A DNA stretch of 64,000 bases from Pedobacter terrae (GCF_900100705.1 NZ_FNCH01000010.1:1-64000); one strand, 5' to 3'; positions 46,007 to 56,900 are shown, numbered from the stretch's first letter. Notes: generated by a model not told the origin, from the letters alone. Numbers and translations are program-made.

Positions 46007-46390
46007 CTATGCAATTGCTTTTATTAAATAGACGAGCAGGGCTATGCTTGAGACAAATATCAATACCGTCATTACTTTTATAAATAATGTTGAGTGATAG
46101 TAATGCCCACTATTCAGTTGTGCCTTCGTTTTTAAGTAACGGACAAAGGAGAATATGATGGTTAACGTCCCAAGCGCGACCAGTAATATGCCAATCCGTT
46201 GGGAATTACCAGTCTGGTGCACAGAAGCCTTTGTACCTAGTGCAAGTGCAATCTGTCTGATAAAAAGTGAAAACTTAACCACTACAAAACCAAAGCCCAT
46301 TACGGCAATACTTGTCCTGATCCAGGCCAGGAAAGTTCGCTCATTGGCCAGATGGTCTCCAGGCGTACCCGCGTTATGTATATCCTTCAT
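46007..46390 (-). CDS. DUF202-family (YidH-like) membrane protein
   Basis: 127 residues from the ATG ending at 46390; an ATG further up would add eight. The motif NERTFLAWIRTSIAVMGFGF near residues 16-35 defines the DUF202 family, with two more helices (about 62-80 and 102-124). Function is unknown in the family. It lies within the island. Confidence 0.82.
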   Translation of the reverse strand: MKDIHNAGTPGDHLANERTFLAWIRTSIAVMGFGFVVVKFSLFIRQIALALGTKASVHQTGNSQRIGILLVALGTLTIIFSFVRYLKTKAQLNSGHYYHSTLFIKVMTVLIFVSSIALLVYLIKAIA

Positions 46391-46535
46391 TATTTTGTGT
46401 TTGTAACTGAACACCCATTTATCAAAAATGGTTTTCTTTCTATGGTTTAATAACCCACATCGACCTCTTGATTTGCCTTTCCATTATCCTGATTAGATCA
46501 ACGTTAAGCTGATTTATGTTGGTCTGAGAAAATGC

Positions 46536-47196
46536 TCAGTAATTGTGTCCAAGCATTTTAGATACACTTTCGATAGTTACACCGTTCAATAAAGTTTCCG
46601 TAGTCCCAAAAGTCCGTTTGGCTATCTTGTTGCCCAATGTTTTATTTACCCCTGAAAGTGCCGCAATTTCAACCAAGTATTCGTTCATTTTCTGATTGCT
46701 AGAGATTGGTAACGCCCTGTTGTTATGGAGGCAATAAGGGTGATCTTTATATTTATCAAGGATACTGGCCGCTATTGGAAGCAAGGGTATTGCTACTCGT
46801 GTATCTGTTTTTTCGGTAGGTAAATATCCACCTTTCACCATCAACCCCAATACTTAAGTCGGCTAGTTTAAGTTTTTGAACATCCGCATAGGAAAGTCTG
46901 GTATAGCAACTGAAAAGAAAAAAGTCCCGTACCTGCGATAACCTGTCAGTAGTAAACTGTTTTTGGGTAATCTTCTGCAATTCGTCAGCGGTTAAAAACT
47001 CCCTGTGAACAGGCTTGGATTTTAGCATATGGCCAAAGAAGGGGTCGGTACTGATCCATTTATATTTCCGGCAGATGCTTACGATCTTTTTGAGATTTTT
47101 AATATGCTTGTTTGCGGTATTGGTATCGTTTTCCTTCACCGTATGCAGGTAGAAGTCAAAACCATCAATAAACTCGTGAAAAATAGCTTTGCAGTT
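46536..47196 (-). pseudogene. Decayed tyrosine recombinase (integrase) next to tRNA-Lys
   Basis: On the minus strand the first frame reads FHEFIDGFDFYLHTVKENDT, NTANKHIKNLKKIVSICRKY and FFLFSCYTRLSYADVQKLKL, the core-binding and early catalytic parts of Bacteroidota integrases. After a frameshift near 46820 it continues LPTEKTDTRVAIPLLPIAAS and then VSKMLGHNY. In the catalytic HxxR region IAKRTFGTTE has lost the usual histidine. An in-frame stop at 47197-47199 shows that the N-terminus is also missing. Non-functional. Confidence 0.8.
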
Positions 47197-47346
47197 TCAT
47201 TCATACAAGATGTTTATCTATTAAACTAGTTGAATATCAATTTTTTAACACGAATTAGGGGAGTTTGATATTATAAGAACGACGCTCCGAATTACGCAAA
47301 TTTTATATGCGATTTCGTGCATATTTTGGTATAACCCCTAAAAGCA

Positions 47347-47379
47347 AAACCCTGCAATCATTTGATTTGCAGGGTTTTA
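47347..47379 (-). terminator. Terminator of tRNA-Lys
   Basis: AAAACCCTGCAA and TTGCAGGGTTTT form a perfect 12-bp stem with a short loop, about 24 bases past the tRNA 3' end in its direction of transcription. Confidence 0.75.
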
Positions 47380-47400
47380 TTTCTCTTTGATATTGTTTCT

Positions 47401-47418
47401 TGTGATCCCGCTGGGATT
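47401..47418. repeat. att-like sequence in the tRNA 3' end (right end of island)
   Basis: TGTGATCCCGCTGGGATT, part of the tRNA-Lys acceptor and T-arm, repeated with one mismatch at 37894-37911. Confidence 0.55.
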
Positions 47419-47475
47419 CGAACCCAGGACCACTACATTAAAAGTGTAATGCTCTACCAGCTGAGCTACGGAATC
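47403..47475 (-). tRNA. tRNA-Lys (anticodon TTT)
   Basis: 73 bases without encoded CCA. The acceptor pairs GATTCCG with CGGGATC (one G-U), followed by discriminator A. The D arm is GCTCAGCTGGTAGAGC. The anticodon stem-loop is TTACA CTTTTAA TGTAG with TTT at 47440-47442. The T arm is CTGGG TTCGAAT CCCAG. The 3' end carries the island attachment core. Confidence 0.95.
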
Positions 47476-47877
47476 ATTTTGTCCCTTTCGAGGCTGCGAA
47501 GTTAGGAATTAAATTCAATCTTGCAAAAGGTAAATGCAAAATATTTAATAGAAAGTTAACATGAACATCATAAAATGAGGTTAAATATTTAGAAATCATT
47601 TGATTAAACATCAACAAAAAAAATCAATCTATTTCATTTTTAGAAGGTGGTTTAACCAGAAATCAATAAAATTATTTAAGAAAAATATTTTCTTAGCCTA
47701 AACACCATAATTACCTATAAAACCAGCTTAAAGTTAGGCCATCCCCCCCTATTCATTATTATATATTTTTTATAAATTTGTAGTGGTCGGCAACATTCCT
47801 ATGGGTGTAAATAAAATATGGGATTTTTTTATTTTCGTACTTATTTTCACTTTTAAATACAAACCCGCTTTTTTCTA
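47476..47877. other. Intergenic stretch with a -7-like box
   Basis: About 400 A/T-rich bases before the Crp-like gene. TAAATTTG at 47773-47780 fits the -7 consensus TAnnTTTG on the plus strand, about 100 bases before the ATG. No -33 element is clear. Confidence 0.45.
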
Positions 47878-48492
47878 ATGAATATTGAAAATATTTATGG
47901 CGAAGATAAATGGGCTGCGCTTGGTGGTTTTTCTCCACTTATTTCAGTCTTTCGGTCTTACCATGCGCTTACTCCAGAAATGGAAGATATCATTAACCGC
48001 GACACATTCCCAGTTCGTTTTGCTAAAAACAAACATATTGCATCGCCATTAAAACGCAATCGTTACATTTTTCTGATTTTAGAAGGCGCCGTACATGGCT
48101 ACCTTAAAATGGGAAATAAAAAAATTACCACCTGGATTGCTGCAGAAAATGAATTGGCCGGAACCATCAGGAATTTATGGGAGAATGAAAGCTCTGATGA
48201 ATATGTTGAAACGATAGATCCTGTATTTGCAATTGCCATTCCACATGAAATGACGAAACAGCTTTACAATAATTTCCAAATAGCCAACTATATCGGCAGA
48301 AAAATGACCGAAAGTTATTTTCAGGGGGCATCTGAAAGGGCCTTTATCTGCAGGCTTCCTACCGCATTAAAACGTTACCAAAGGTTTTTGGTCACCTATC
48401 CGCACCTGATTAACCGTGTGCCATTGAAGTATGTAGCTTCGTTTGTAGGTATGAGATTAGAAACATTAAGCAGAATCAGGAACAAATCTTAA
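47878..48492 (+). CDS. Crp-like cyclic-nucleotide-domain protein
   Basis: 204 residues. The N-terminal effector barrel (about 40-120, IFLILEGAVHGYLKMGNKKI, WIAAENELAGTI) and a short C-terminal helix-turn-helix (PLKYVASFVGMRLETLSRIR) match the degenerate Crp-like regulators of Bacteroidota. Ligand unknown. It stands alone, convergent with the polysaccharide locus. Confidence 0.8.
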   Translation: MNIENIYGEDKWAALGGFSPLISVFRSYHALTPEMEDIINRDTFPVRFAKNKHIASPLKRNRYIFLILEGAVHGYLKMGNKKITTWIAAENELAGTIRNLWENESSDEYVETIDPVFAIAIPHEMTKQLYNNFQIANYIGRKMTESYFQGASERAFICRLPTALKRYQRFLVTYPHLINRVPLKYVASFVGMRLETLSRIRNKS

Positions 48493-48612
48493 CTGGATGA
48501 GCCGGAAAAAATTTAAACTGCCATTCTAAACGCAGTGAAGAATCTATCAATTGAAAGATCCTTGGTACCTAACATTGGGAGAATCCACTTACAAAATCTA
48601 CTAGTCCGCGGG

Positions 48613-48680
48613 ATATTACCTGATAAACTTATCTGTCAATCATATTGATTTTTTTGCAATAAAGTTTTCCTCAGGATAAC
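48613..48680. repeat. Dispersed intergenic repeat, copy 2
   Basis: ATATTACCT, then TTATCTGTCAATCATATTGA, then CCTCAGGAT, matching 3984-4055. Both copies precede a minus-strand gene set or end, without other shared context. Confidence 0.6.
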
Positions 48681-48687
48681 TTCCAAA

Positions 48688-48724
48688 AAAAGCCATTACG
48701 CTTTCATTTTACGTAATGGCTTTT
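48688..48724. terminator. Terminator at the end of the polysaccharide operon
   Basis: AAAAGCCATTACG and CGTAATGGCTTTT form a perfect 13-bp stem around an 11-base loop, with A/T tracts both sides, 22 bases past the GH35 stop. Confidence 0.75.
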
Positions 48725-48746
48725 ATTATCCTGAAAAGACGAGATA

Positions 48747-50588
48747 CTATTTACTTTTCAACTCATTTAAAATCGGCTTAGCTAAGCTATTTAATGTATT
48801 TTGCTTTGGTTTAAGCATTTCAAAAACTGCAATTTCATTCTTTCCTTTTTTCAGCCACTCTGCCGGCAGATATATGGTTTGCTGTGGCCCAATACCCCAG
48901 TATTTACCTAAATTATGTCCGTTAACCCAAACCAGTCCCTTGCCCCATTGGCGCATATCTAAATACGTATCGGCAACCTTTGTTAAATTAAACGAACCCG
49001 ATTTAAGTACCGCTGCAGATTGGCTGTTTACTTTAGCCGGTAGTTTTTGGGTATCTATTTTATCAAATGGTAACGGGTACATTTTCCACGATTTAATTTC
49101 CTGACCATTAAAAGTTACATTTTTGGTAATCCCCTTGTTGTTTTTAAGCAGATAAGGGCCAAAGTTGATCCTCCCCAGGTTTTCTACCAAAATATCCAGT
49201 TGTACATTGCCTGCAGGCAGATTAACTGCTAAACTATCCTGATCAAGTCTTCTGTCTAAAACACCAACGAGTTTTTTATTGATATATACCAATCCGTAAT
49301 CGCGGAGTTCGTTGATTTTAATTACACCTTTACGTCCGCCTTTTATGGTACTGCTGTACAACACAAAACCATAAGGCTGGTTAAGGGCTTCGAAAGTTAA
49401 CGGATGTTCGCTTAATTTTGGCTTTCCGATCAGGCTAAAGATGTTTGTAGATTTGGTTAAGGTTATGGCAGGCAATGCTGCTGAAGGCTTAGCAACAGGT
49501 ACATCAGGAAGAACCTGGCTGGCAGGCAAATTCTTTTTAATCGCCTCGCGGAAAAGCATAAACTTCGGTGTGGCATTACCTGCCTCATCTAAAGGTGCAT
49601 CGTAATCATAACTGCTCGTCTGTGGTTCGTAAGCAGTAGAATCGTTATAGTTTGCACCATTCATAAAACCCCGGGTGGTACCGCCGTGAAACATATACAT
49701 GTTGATGGAAATGCCTCCTTTAAGTGCAGTATCTAGTTTATTGGCATATGTTTTTGGATCTACCTCATGATGTTTCGTTCCCCACCAATCGAACCAGGCC
49801 GGATACCATTCTGGCACAAAGTAAGGACCTTTACCATTGTTATATTTGTTGATCAGTGCTTTGATCTGAGTTGGATTATCAATTCCGTTAACGCCTGGAA
49901 GCAAACCTGCCAGGTGTCCACCTTCTAACGCGGGAACCGGATCGCAGGTAGAAAGTACACCATCAAACCCGGCATCTTTAAACAGCTGTTCATTAATTTT
50001 CAGGTATTCTTTGTCATTTCCATAAGAACCATATTCATTTTCTACCTGCACCATTAAAATGTTGCCACCATGGTTGATCTGCAATGGAGCTAAACGTTTA
50101 CCAATCTCTGTAATATATTCCTTATACTCTTTTAAATATTGTGCTTCTTTACTTCTTACCTGTAAACCTTTAATGTTCTGCAACCAAAACGGATAACCGC
50201 CAAATTCCCATTCTGCACATACATACGGACTAGGGCGAAGCAATACCCACAAACCTTCTTCTTTTGCAATACGAACAAATTCGGCAATGTCATTATTACC
50301 AGAAAAATCGAACTGATCTTTCTGCGGCTCGTGCACATTCCAAAACACATAGGTACCAATGGTATTTAAGCCCATCGCTTTAGCCATTTTCATTCTATCG
50401 CGCCAGGCCGCTCTCGGTATGCGGGGATAATGCATTTCTCCGGAAATGATCTGAAAGGGTTTGTTATCGAGCAGAAAAACAGCGTCTGCCAGTTTAAAAG
50501 TATGCTTAACTTGTGCAAATGCACCAAAGCTGGCAAAACAAGTAATTAAAATTACTTTAATCCATACGTGTTTTAAGGTAGGTTTCAT
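48747..50588 (-). CDS. GH35 beta-galactosidase
   Basis: 613 residues with a signal peptide (ending GAFAQ, near residue 25). The catalytic barrel shows GEMHYPRIPRAAWRDRM, the acid/base glutamate E185 in VQVENEYGSYG and the nucleophile E260 in FVPEWYPAWFDWWG. Beta domains follow, with WVNGHNLGKYWGIGPQQT, the usual GH35 jelly-roll phrase. It removes terminal beta-galactose residues in the periplasm. Last gene of the locus. Confidence 0.92.
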   Translation of the reverse strand: MKPTLKHVWIKVILITCFASFGAFAQVKHTFKLADAVFLLDNKPFQIISGEMHYPRIPRAAWRDRMKMAKAMGLNTIGTYVFWNVHEPQKDQFDFSGNNDIAEFVRIAKEEGLWVLLRPSPYVCAEWEFGGYPFWLQNIKGLQVRSKEAQYLKEYKEYITEIGKRLAPLQINHGGNILMVQVENEYGSYGNDKEYLKINEQLFKDAGFDGVLSTCDPVPALEGGHLAGLLPGVNGIDNPTQIKALINKYNNGKGPYFVPEWYPAWFDWWGTKHHEVDPKTYANKLDTALKGGISINMYMFHGGTTRGFMNGANYNDSTAYEPQTSSYDYDAPLDEAGNATPKFMLFREAIKKNLPASQVLPDVPVAKPSAALPAITLTKSTNIFSLIGKPKLSEHPLTFEALNQPYGFVLYSSTIKGGRKGVIKINELRDYGLVYINKKLVGVLDRRLDQDSLAVNLPAGNVQLDILVENLGRINFGPYLLKNNKGITKNVTFNGQEIKSWKMYPLPFDKIDTQKLPAKVNSQSAAVLKSGSFNLTKVADTYLDMRQWGKGLVWVNGHNLGKYWGIGPQQTIYLPAEWLKKGKNEIAVFEMLKPKQNTLNSLAKPILNELKSK

Positions 50589-50717
50589 TAAAAGAGGTAT
50601 TATTATTTAAAAATCAAAAGCATAGTTTTTCCATATCATCTTACCAAATGCTTTACAGCACAAATTAAATGTTATGAACTTAAAAAATGAGGAACGTGAT
50701 CATTTCAAATTAATCCG

Positions 50718-52241
50718 TTAATTACTGATGACAGTGGTAACAGATTTAGCAGGAATACGTACATGTTTGGTATCCCGATATTGTTTGTAGGGCGATAAAC
50801 TATATTGATCTGATGTAACGTAGGTTTGTATAAAACTTTGATTATTTCCCTTTACCTGCATGTTGAGATCAAGATCGTTTTCGGTAGGATTAACCACTAC
50901 GGTTACGATTTTTCTATTTTGCTGAAAGGATGATACATCAACCTGAGGTACATCTGTACCCAGGGTTTTAACCTGAAGCCGCTTACTGCCAGGGTTAACA
51001 AAACGGCTATAGTTACCCAGGGCCCACAACAGTTTACTATCATAAACCTGTCCATCTGTTTTATTTTTGTCGATATACACCAAACCGTCCTTATAATCAC
51101 CTGCTGATACGGCCAGCCACCACTGCCAAGAGGTAGCGTTGGATATCACCAGATCATGATGGATCAACCTGGCAATAAAAAGGGCAGTTACCATGCCCAG
51201 ATCGCGTTTTTCGCCTTTAAGCACTTCATCACCCAGCACACAATATTCAGACATCCAGTATCTTAAACCTCTTATTTGCGCTACGGCTTCAGCTGTTTTT
51301 TTACGGACCGAAATAAATTTTTCTACCGGACTGGTGGTAAAATAACTATGGCCGGAAATAGATTGGTCTATATTAGAAAGGTTGCCGACATAATTGGGCG
51401 ATGACGAATTAAAGAACTGTTGTACCTGGTTTCCCTTAGTAGGGTTTCCTTTATCGTATAAATAATCGAGCTGACCAGCCTCTCCTATCTGTATTTTGGT
51501 TTTTAGCCGGTTTTTAACCAAAGCTTCATTCACACCTTTATAAAGTTGAGCAAGTTCGGTATTGTTGTACGGACAGCCTTCCTGATTGTGCTCATTCCAT
51601 TTCCACTGTGGCTCGTTTGCCGGGCTAAGGTAATTTAATTCTATTCCGGTTGTTTTTTTTATTCCTTTAATGGTATTAGCCAGATCATCGGCAAATTGAG
51701 GAAGTTTATCAAAATTCAGGTTACAATTGCCATCTGTAGAATAGGCTTTTCCGTTTTTGGTAAATAGTACATGCGGACTATTTACGAAACCGATAAACTG
51801 TTTTACACCACGGTTTTGGGCTGCTTTTAAAAACCAGGTTTGTCCGGGCATGGCGTTCCAGTCATAAGTGCCATCTGGCTGCAAAAAAGCGTATTGACGA
51901 CGCCATTCGTCGCCAATATCGCTTGCCTTACCTTGGGCGGCACTACCGCCACCAATGCTAAAACGCCACATGTTAAGCCCAATGCCCAAGGGTTGCCCCG
52001 TTTTTGTAGTTTGGGTACTAAACAGTAAATCGGCCATCCTATCCCTTTTTTCTGCCGGCCAAAGGCCAGCAAACTGACAAGTCCAGGCATCAGAAGCACC
52101 AAAGCCTTCTATGGTCTGGAATGTGATGGCAGGATCTATTTCTACTTTTAAAACAGTTTCCTGTGCAAGCGTTGTTCCTGCAGATAAAAACAATGCCAGA
52201 CAGATAAAAAAACGGTTGAGATGTGGGAATGACTTTAACAT
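50718..52241 (-). CDS. GH30-family glycosidase (galactanase candidate)
   Basis: 507 residues with a signal peptide (about 1-26, ending TLAQE). The GH30 barrel begins QTIEGFGASDAWTCQFAG. The acid/base glutamate is E210 (LSPANEPQWKW) and the nucleophile E332 (RYWMSEYCVLG). The tail is a beta-sandwich. It is unlike the xylanase of 11.2 kb. The company of a GH35 beta-galactosidase makes an endo-beta-1,6-galactanase (subfamily 5) a good candidate, but subfamilies were not tested. Exported, between SusD and GH35. Confidence 0.85.
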   Translation of the reverse strand: MLKSFPHLNRFFICLALFLSAGTTLAQETVLKVEIDPAITFQTIEGFGASDAWTCQFAGLWPAEKRDRMADLLFSTQTTKTGQPLGIGLNMWRFSIGGGSAAQGKASDIGDEWRRQYAFLQPDGTYDWNAMPGQTWFLKAAQNRGVKQFIGFVNSPHVLFTKNGKAYSTDGNCNLNFDKLPQFADDLANTIKGIKKTTGIELNYLSPANEPQWKWNEHNQEGCPYNNTELAQLYKGVNEALVKNRLKTKIQIGEAGQLDYLYDKGNPTKGNQVQQFFNSSSPNYVGNLSNIDQSISGHSYFTTSPVEKFISVRKKTAEAVAQIRGLRYWMSEYCVLGDEVLKGEKRDLGMVTALFIARLIHHDLVISNATSWQWWLAVSAGDYKDGLVYIDKNKTDGQVYDSKLLWALGNYSRFVNPGSKRLQVKTLGTDVPQVDVSSFQQNRKIVTVVVNPTENDLDLNMQVKGNNQSFIQTYVTSDQYSLSPYKQYRDTKHVRIPAKSVTTVISN

Positions 52242-52262
52242 GCAAACAATTATTTCTATTGA

Positions 52263-53963
52263 TTAATAACCAGGGTTTTGCTGCAATTTACCACCTGATG
52301 CTAAAATTTCGGCTCTAGGTATAGGTAACCAGTAATGTTTGGTTTCAAACTTACGTCCGTCTAAAGCCACTTTAGGCGTATAAGTAAAACCTGTAGCTGT
52401 CTTCGTAATAATCATTCCGCCAGCAGGTTTGTTTTCGGTTACGTCTGCAATTTTCCATCTTCTCACATCATAATAACGATGTTCCTCAAAAGCAAGTTCT
52501 ACCCGACGTTCATAGCGAACGGCATCGCGCATTTGTGTCTGCGTAAGACCTACAGCCAATTCTGGCATATTAACACCCGGCCTTGCCCTTACCATATTGA
52601 TGGCTTGTCTGGCCGACATTGTAGATCCGGCTGGAACAGCGTCAGGTCCGTAAGCTTCGTTAGCCGCTTCAGCATAGTTAAGCAAAATTTCTGCATATCT
52701 AAAATAAATCCATGGCTGGAAACCTGCGTTGCCCCAAGGGTTTTGCAATGGATAGGCATCATTCATATATTTTTTAAGGTAATAGCCGGTTTTACTGGTA
52801 TTCCAGTTATCATTTCCATCTTTACTGTCTTTTCCTCCCGGAACAAAAGTTTCAATATTACGCTCGCGGTATGCTGCGCCATTATATAAAATGGTTGCTG
52901 CAAAACGTGGATCACGACCTTTGTAAGGCTCATTGCTATCATAACCAGAAGTAGGATCGGTAATCGGTTTACCATTGGCCATTTCATAATCATCAACCAG
53001 GTTCTGCATTGGTAAATTGCCTCCCCAGCCGCCATAACCGTTTGGTCCGTTGGCAATTTCTAAATGAGTATGGTTGGCATTTTTGGTAAACAACCTTGCA
53101 AAAATAACTTCATTGCTTTGGTCAGTTAAAAACAAGTTTGCGTATCCACCGGTATAAATTCCATATTTATTCAAAGAAATAACGTCCTGAGCTGCCGAAA
53201 CAGCTGCCTGCCAGGTCCCTGCATTATATAACGGACTTGCAGCATACAACAATAAACGAGATTTAAGTGCAAGTGCTGCGCCTTTAGTGGCCCTGCCAGC
53301 TAACCAGCTGCCACTATTATCCAAAGGTAAATCTGCAGCAGCCTGATCTAGCTGAGCAGCTACATAATCTATAGATTCTTTAATCGAAGCACGCTGAAAC
53401 AATGCCGGATCTTGTAGATTGTCCGAAAGTTCGGTGATCTTATCGCCCATTAAAACGATACCGCCATAGTTTCTGATTAAATCCTGATAACGAAAAGCCC
53501 TGATAAATTTAATTTCGGCTACCAATTGTTTTTTATGTGTTGCACTCATTGCAATTTTGGACAGTACTGATAGTGCATAATTACATTCTCTAATACCGCG
53601 ATAACTCCTACCCCAATATACACCAGCACTTCCTAAATTTTCAGGTGCCAACTGTCCTCTCTGGATCAACCAGGTTGCATCATCATTATTATAAACAGAT
53701 TCGTCGGTAAAAGAACTCCACATACTATATTCAAAACCTCTGCCGAAACCTGGCACAGATCCGTCACCTTCTTTATCCTGCAAACGTGTACCCAGGTATC
53801 GGTTGGTTATATAAGCCTCTAATGCTGTTGTATCACTTTCAATGGTAGCAGGCAAAAGAATATCGGTTGGTTCTACGTTTAAAATTTCTTTTTTACAGCC
53901 CACCATAGTCCCTGAGATAAGGGACAGGCCTAAAAGTGTTATATATATTGATTTGTTTTTCAT
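52263..53963 (-). CDS. SusD/RagB-family glycan-binding lipoprotein
   Basis: 566 residues. The lipoprotein signal ends in GTMVGCKKEIL with the cysteine near residue 23. SusD features include GRSYRGIRECNYALSVL, RAFRYQDLIRNYGGIVLMG, YFRYAEILLNYAEAANEAYG and the ending EHRYYDVRRWKIAD followed by YWLPIPRAEI. It is the surface binding protein paired with the SusC-like channel 5 bp upstream. Confidence 0.93.
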   Translation of the reverse strand: MKNKSIYITLLGLSLISGTMVGCKKEILNVEPTDILLPATIESDTTALEAYITNRYLGTRLQDKEGDGSVPGFGRGFEYSMWSSFTDESVYNNDDATWLIQRGQLAPENLGSAGVYWGRSYRGIRECNYALSVLSKIAMSATHKKQLVAEIKFIRAFRYQDLIRNYGGIVLMGDKITELSDNLQDPALFQRASIKESIDYVAAQLDQAAADLPLDNSGSWLAGRATKGAALALKSRLLLYAASPLYNAGTWQAAVSAAQDVISLNKYGIYTGGYANLFLTDQSNEVIFARLFTKNANHTHLEIANGPNGYGGWGGNLPMQNLVDDYEMANGKPITDPTSGYDSNEPYKGRDPRFAATILYNGAAYRERNIETFVPGGKDSKDGNDNWNTSKTGYYLKKYMNDAYPLQNPWGNAGFQPWIYFRYAEILLNYAEAANEAYGPDAVPAGSTMSARQAINMVRARPGVNMPELAVGLTQTQMRDAVRYERRVELAFEEHRYYDVRRWKIADVTENKPAGGMIITKTATGFTYTPKVALDGRKFETKHYWLPIPRAEILASGGKLQQNPGY

Positions 53964-53968
53964 GATGA

Positions 53969-56900
53969 TTAAAATTTAATGTTGGCACCCAGGTTAATAA
54001 TGCGTTGTTGTGGATAAAACTGTCCGCTACCGCTGTTTCCTTCTGGATCGTAATCTTTAACTTTAGAAATGGTAAATAGGTTAAAGGCACTGGCATAAAC
54101 CCTTACTCCAGAAACATTGATGCGATCTAAGAAACTGGCTTTGATGTTATAGGCAAGTTCTACGTTTTTAAGCCTTAAAAATGAGGCATCATTTAACCAG
54201 AAAGTATTATTAAACTGCCCACCGCTAATGGCATTAGAAGAGCGGTCGGTTACCCTAGGGTAAGTTCCGTTCGGGTTTGCTGCACTAAACCTGTTATCTG
54301 CCCAACTGCTGTAAAAGTTACCCACACTACCCGCTTCTGGTAAAACATACTGGCTTACCTGTGTTTGTCCAGCCAATAAGATTGATAAATCAAAGTTTTT
54401 ATAAGAAGCACCAAGCGTAAATCCATAAGTAATTTGAGGCGTATTGCTATATGGCGTTCTGGTTTGGTCATCGGCATTTATTACTCCATCATTATTGTAA
54501 TCCAGGTATTTAAGATCGCCTATTTTAGCCCCACTAACATGCGGATAAGCGTCTAACTCCTGTTGCGTTCTAAATATACCTATGGCATTGTAAAGCAGAC
54601 TAGTATTTAGTGGCCCACCTGTTTGGCGCTGATAATCTAGCGTGCCACTGGCTTCATCAATAAAGATTACTTTACTTTTAGCATAAGTAATGTTGCCCGA
54701 TGCATTCCATTTAAAGTTTTCGCCGTTGTGGTTGTAACCTAAAGTAGCTTCGAAACCTGTATTATTTACTTTACCGATATTTTCTGAAGGTACTAATGGC
54801 GTATAGTTGGCGCTGTTATCATTAAATGGATTTACGATACCTGAAGAACCTGGCAATGATGCATTACGTGTGGTTAAGATATCAGATCTTTTTTGTTGGA
54901 AATAAATGGCCTCAATACTAAAGTTTTTAAACACCGTCGCATTAATACCAATATCAAGCTTTTTAGCTACCTCCCAGGTAATGTTTGGATTTGCCAATTT
55001 AACCAGGTTAACGCCTGGTTGTATGGTTGATGATGTGGCGCCCGGACTTTGAGCTACAAATCCATTTCCAACCAATACATAATTATCAAAATACTGGAAA
55101 CCTTTCACATTATCGTTACCCAATGCACCGTATGAGGCCCTGATTTTTAGATTATCAACAAATTTAACATTATCGCTGAACCATTTTTCTTTTGACATCA
55201 CCCATCCCACAGATGCAGAAGGAAAATAACCATATCGTTTACCATCCGGGAATATAGATGATCCATCAATACGTAATTGTCCTTCAAACAGGTATTTATC
55301 GTCATAACTATAAGCTAAACGGCTAATTACACTCTTGCGGTTATAGTTTGTGCTGTAACCAGAGTTTAGATAATCGGTAGCAGCAGCTCCACCCTGCGAA
55401 AGTTCGGGCAAATTGGTAGACAGGAAGTTAAAACGTTGTGCATCGAAATATTCTAAAAGGTTTTCGCTTTGCTCATATCCCACAAATGCATTGATATCGT
55501 GCAGATTAAAACGACGTGCATAGTTCAACTTAATATTTGAAGTAAGCAACGACTCATTTTTTTGGCTCTCAGTCAGGGTAGCTCTTTGGTTATTACCGCC
55601 TGTAATTACACTGTTATAAGTTTTAGAGGTAGCATCGTATTGGTACAACAGATAGGGTTTGTTGAAACTTTTGGTAAATACATTAGATTTATCAGCCGAG
55701 AAGAAACCATCAACAGAAAGGCCTTCTACACCTGGAACAATAAAAGTAGCTCTTAAAATACCATTTAAAACCTGTGTTGGCGATTTACTGGTTCCACCAA
55801 TATCGGTAACCTGCACCGCAGGATTTGAATTTTCTATACCTGTTGTAGGTAAACCGTTTGGATAATAAGCAGCTACAATAGGTTTTGCCCTGTAAATAGA
55901 TCTAAAAATATCGCCGGCTGCAACCTGAGGATACACGCGATTTTCTTGTCTGCCCGACACCGATAAACCAACTTTAAGGTATTTAGAAACGTTCGCATCT
56001 ACATTAGTACGGAAATTGTATTGGTTGAATTTGGTTGCACCATTTTTATACAAGCCATCTTGTGAAACCGTTCCTAACGACATGTAATACTTCACATCCT
56101 GACCACCACCATTAATAGAAAGACTATGCTGACTCTGTAAAGCTGTTTTTTCTAATGTTTGATCGATCCAATTGGTATTAGGGTATAATAAAGGATCAGA
56201 ACCGTTACGGAATTTTTCGATCTGATCTGCCGTGTAAGCCTGATTAAGTCCGCCTGAAGGGTTAGAATCGAAGTTGATCTCGTTCATAATTTGCGCATAA
56301 GTTGCAGCATCTGCCATTTTAGGCAATCTGGTTGGCGAGCTAAAACCCTGGTTGAAACTATAATTAATAGTTGGTTTGCCTGTTTTACCCTTTTTTGTAG
56401 TGACTAAAATTACCCCGTTAGCTGCTCTGTTACCATAAATAGCGGCAGAGGCATCTTTTAATACAGAAACACTTTCAATATCATTGGGATCTAAACGCTC
56501 CAGTCCACCAATTTGTCCGGGAATTCCATCTACAACGATTAACACGTTATTGCTTCCCGTAGTAGCTAAGCCCCTAATGGTGATGTTCGAACCATCAAAA
56601 CCAGGCTCGCCACCTCTATTATTAATTACTACGCCAGAAAAACGTCCAGCTAATGAGTTGGATAAGTTAGGTTGAGGGCTTTTTACAAGATCCGCCCCTT
56701 TTACCTGCGATATTGATCCGGTAAGGGTTGCTTTCTTCTGGGTTCCATAACCCACCACAACCAACTCGTTCAGTGTTTTGGTATCGGAAACAAGTTGCAC
56801 ATTAATGGTTGTTCTATTGCCAACGGTCTGTTCCTGACTGTTGTAGCCGACGTAAGAAAAAACAAGTACGTCTGTTGTGGCTGCCACACTAATGCTAAAT

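Larger units (their letters stand above)
37894..47418. mobile_element. Putative genomic island at tRNA-Lys(TTT)
   Basis: About 9.5 kb bounded by the two near-identical 18-base copies above, with a decayed tyrosine recombinase next to the tRNA, a decayed response regulator and a complete efflux operon. The efflux genes use G/C-rich third positions more than genes on either side, as judged by eye. The element no longer seems mobile because its integrase is broken. Confidence 0.5.
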
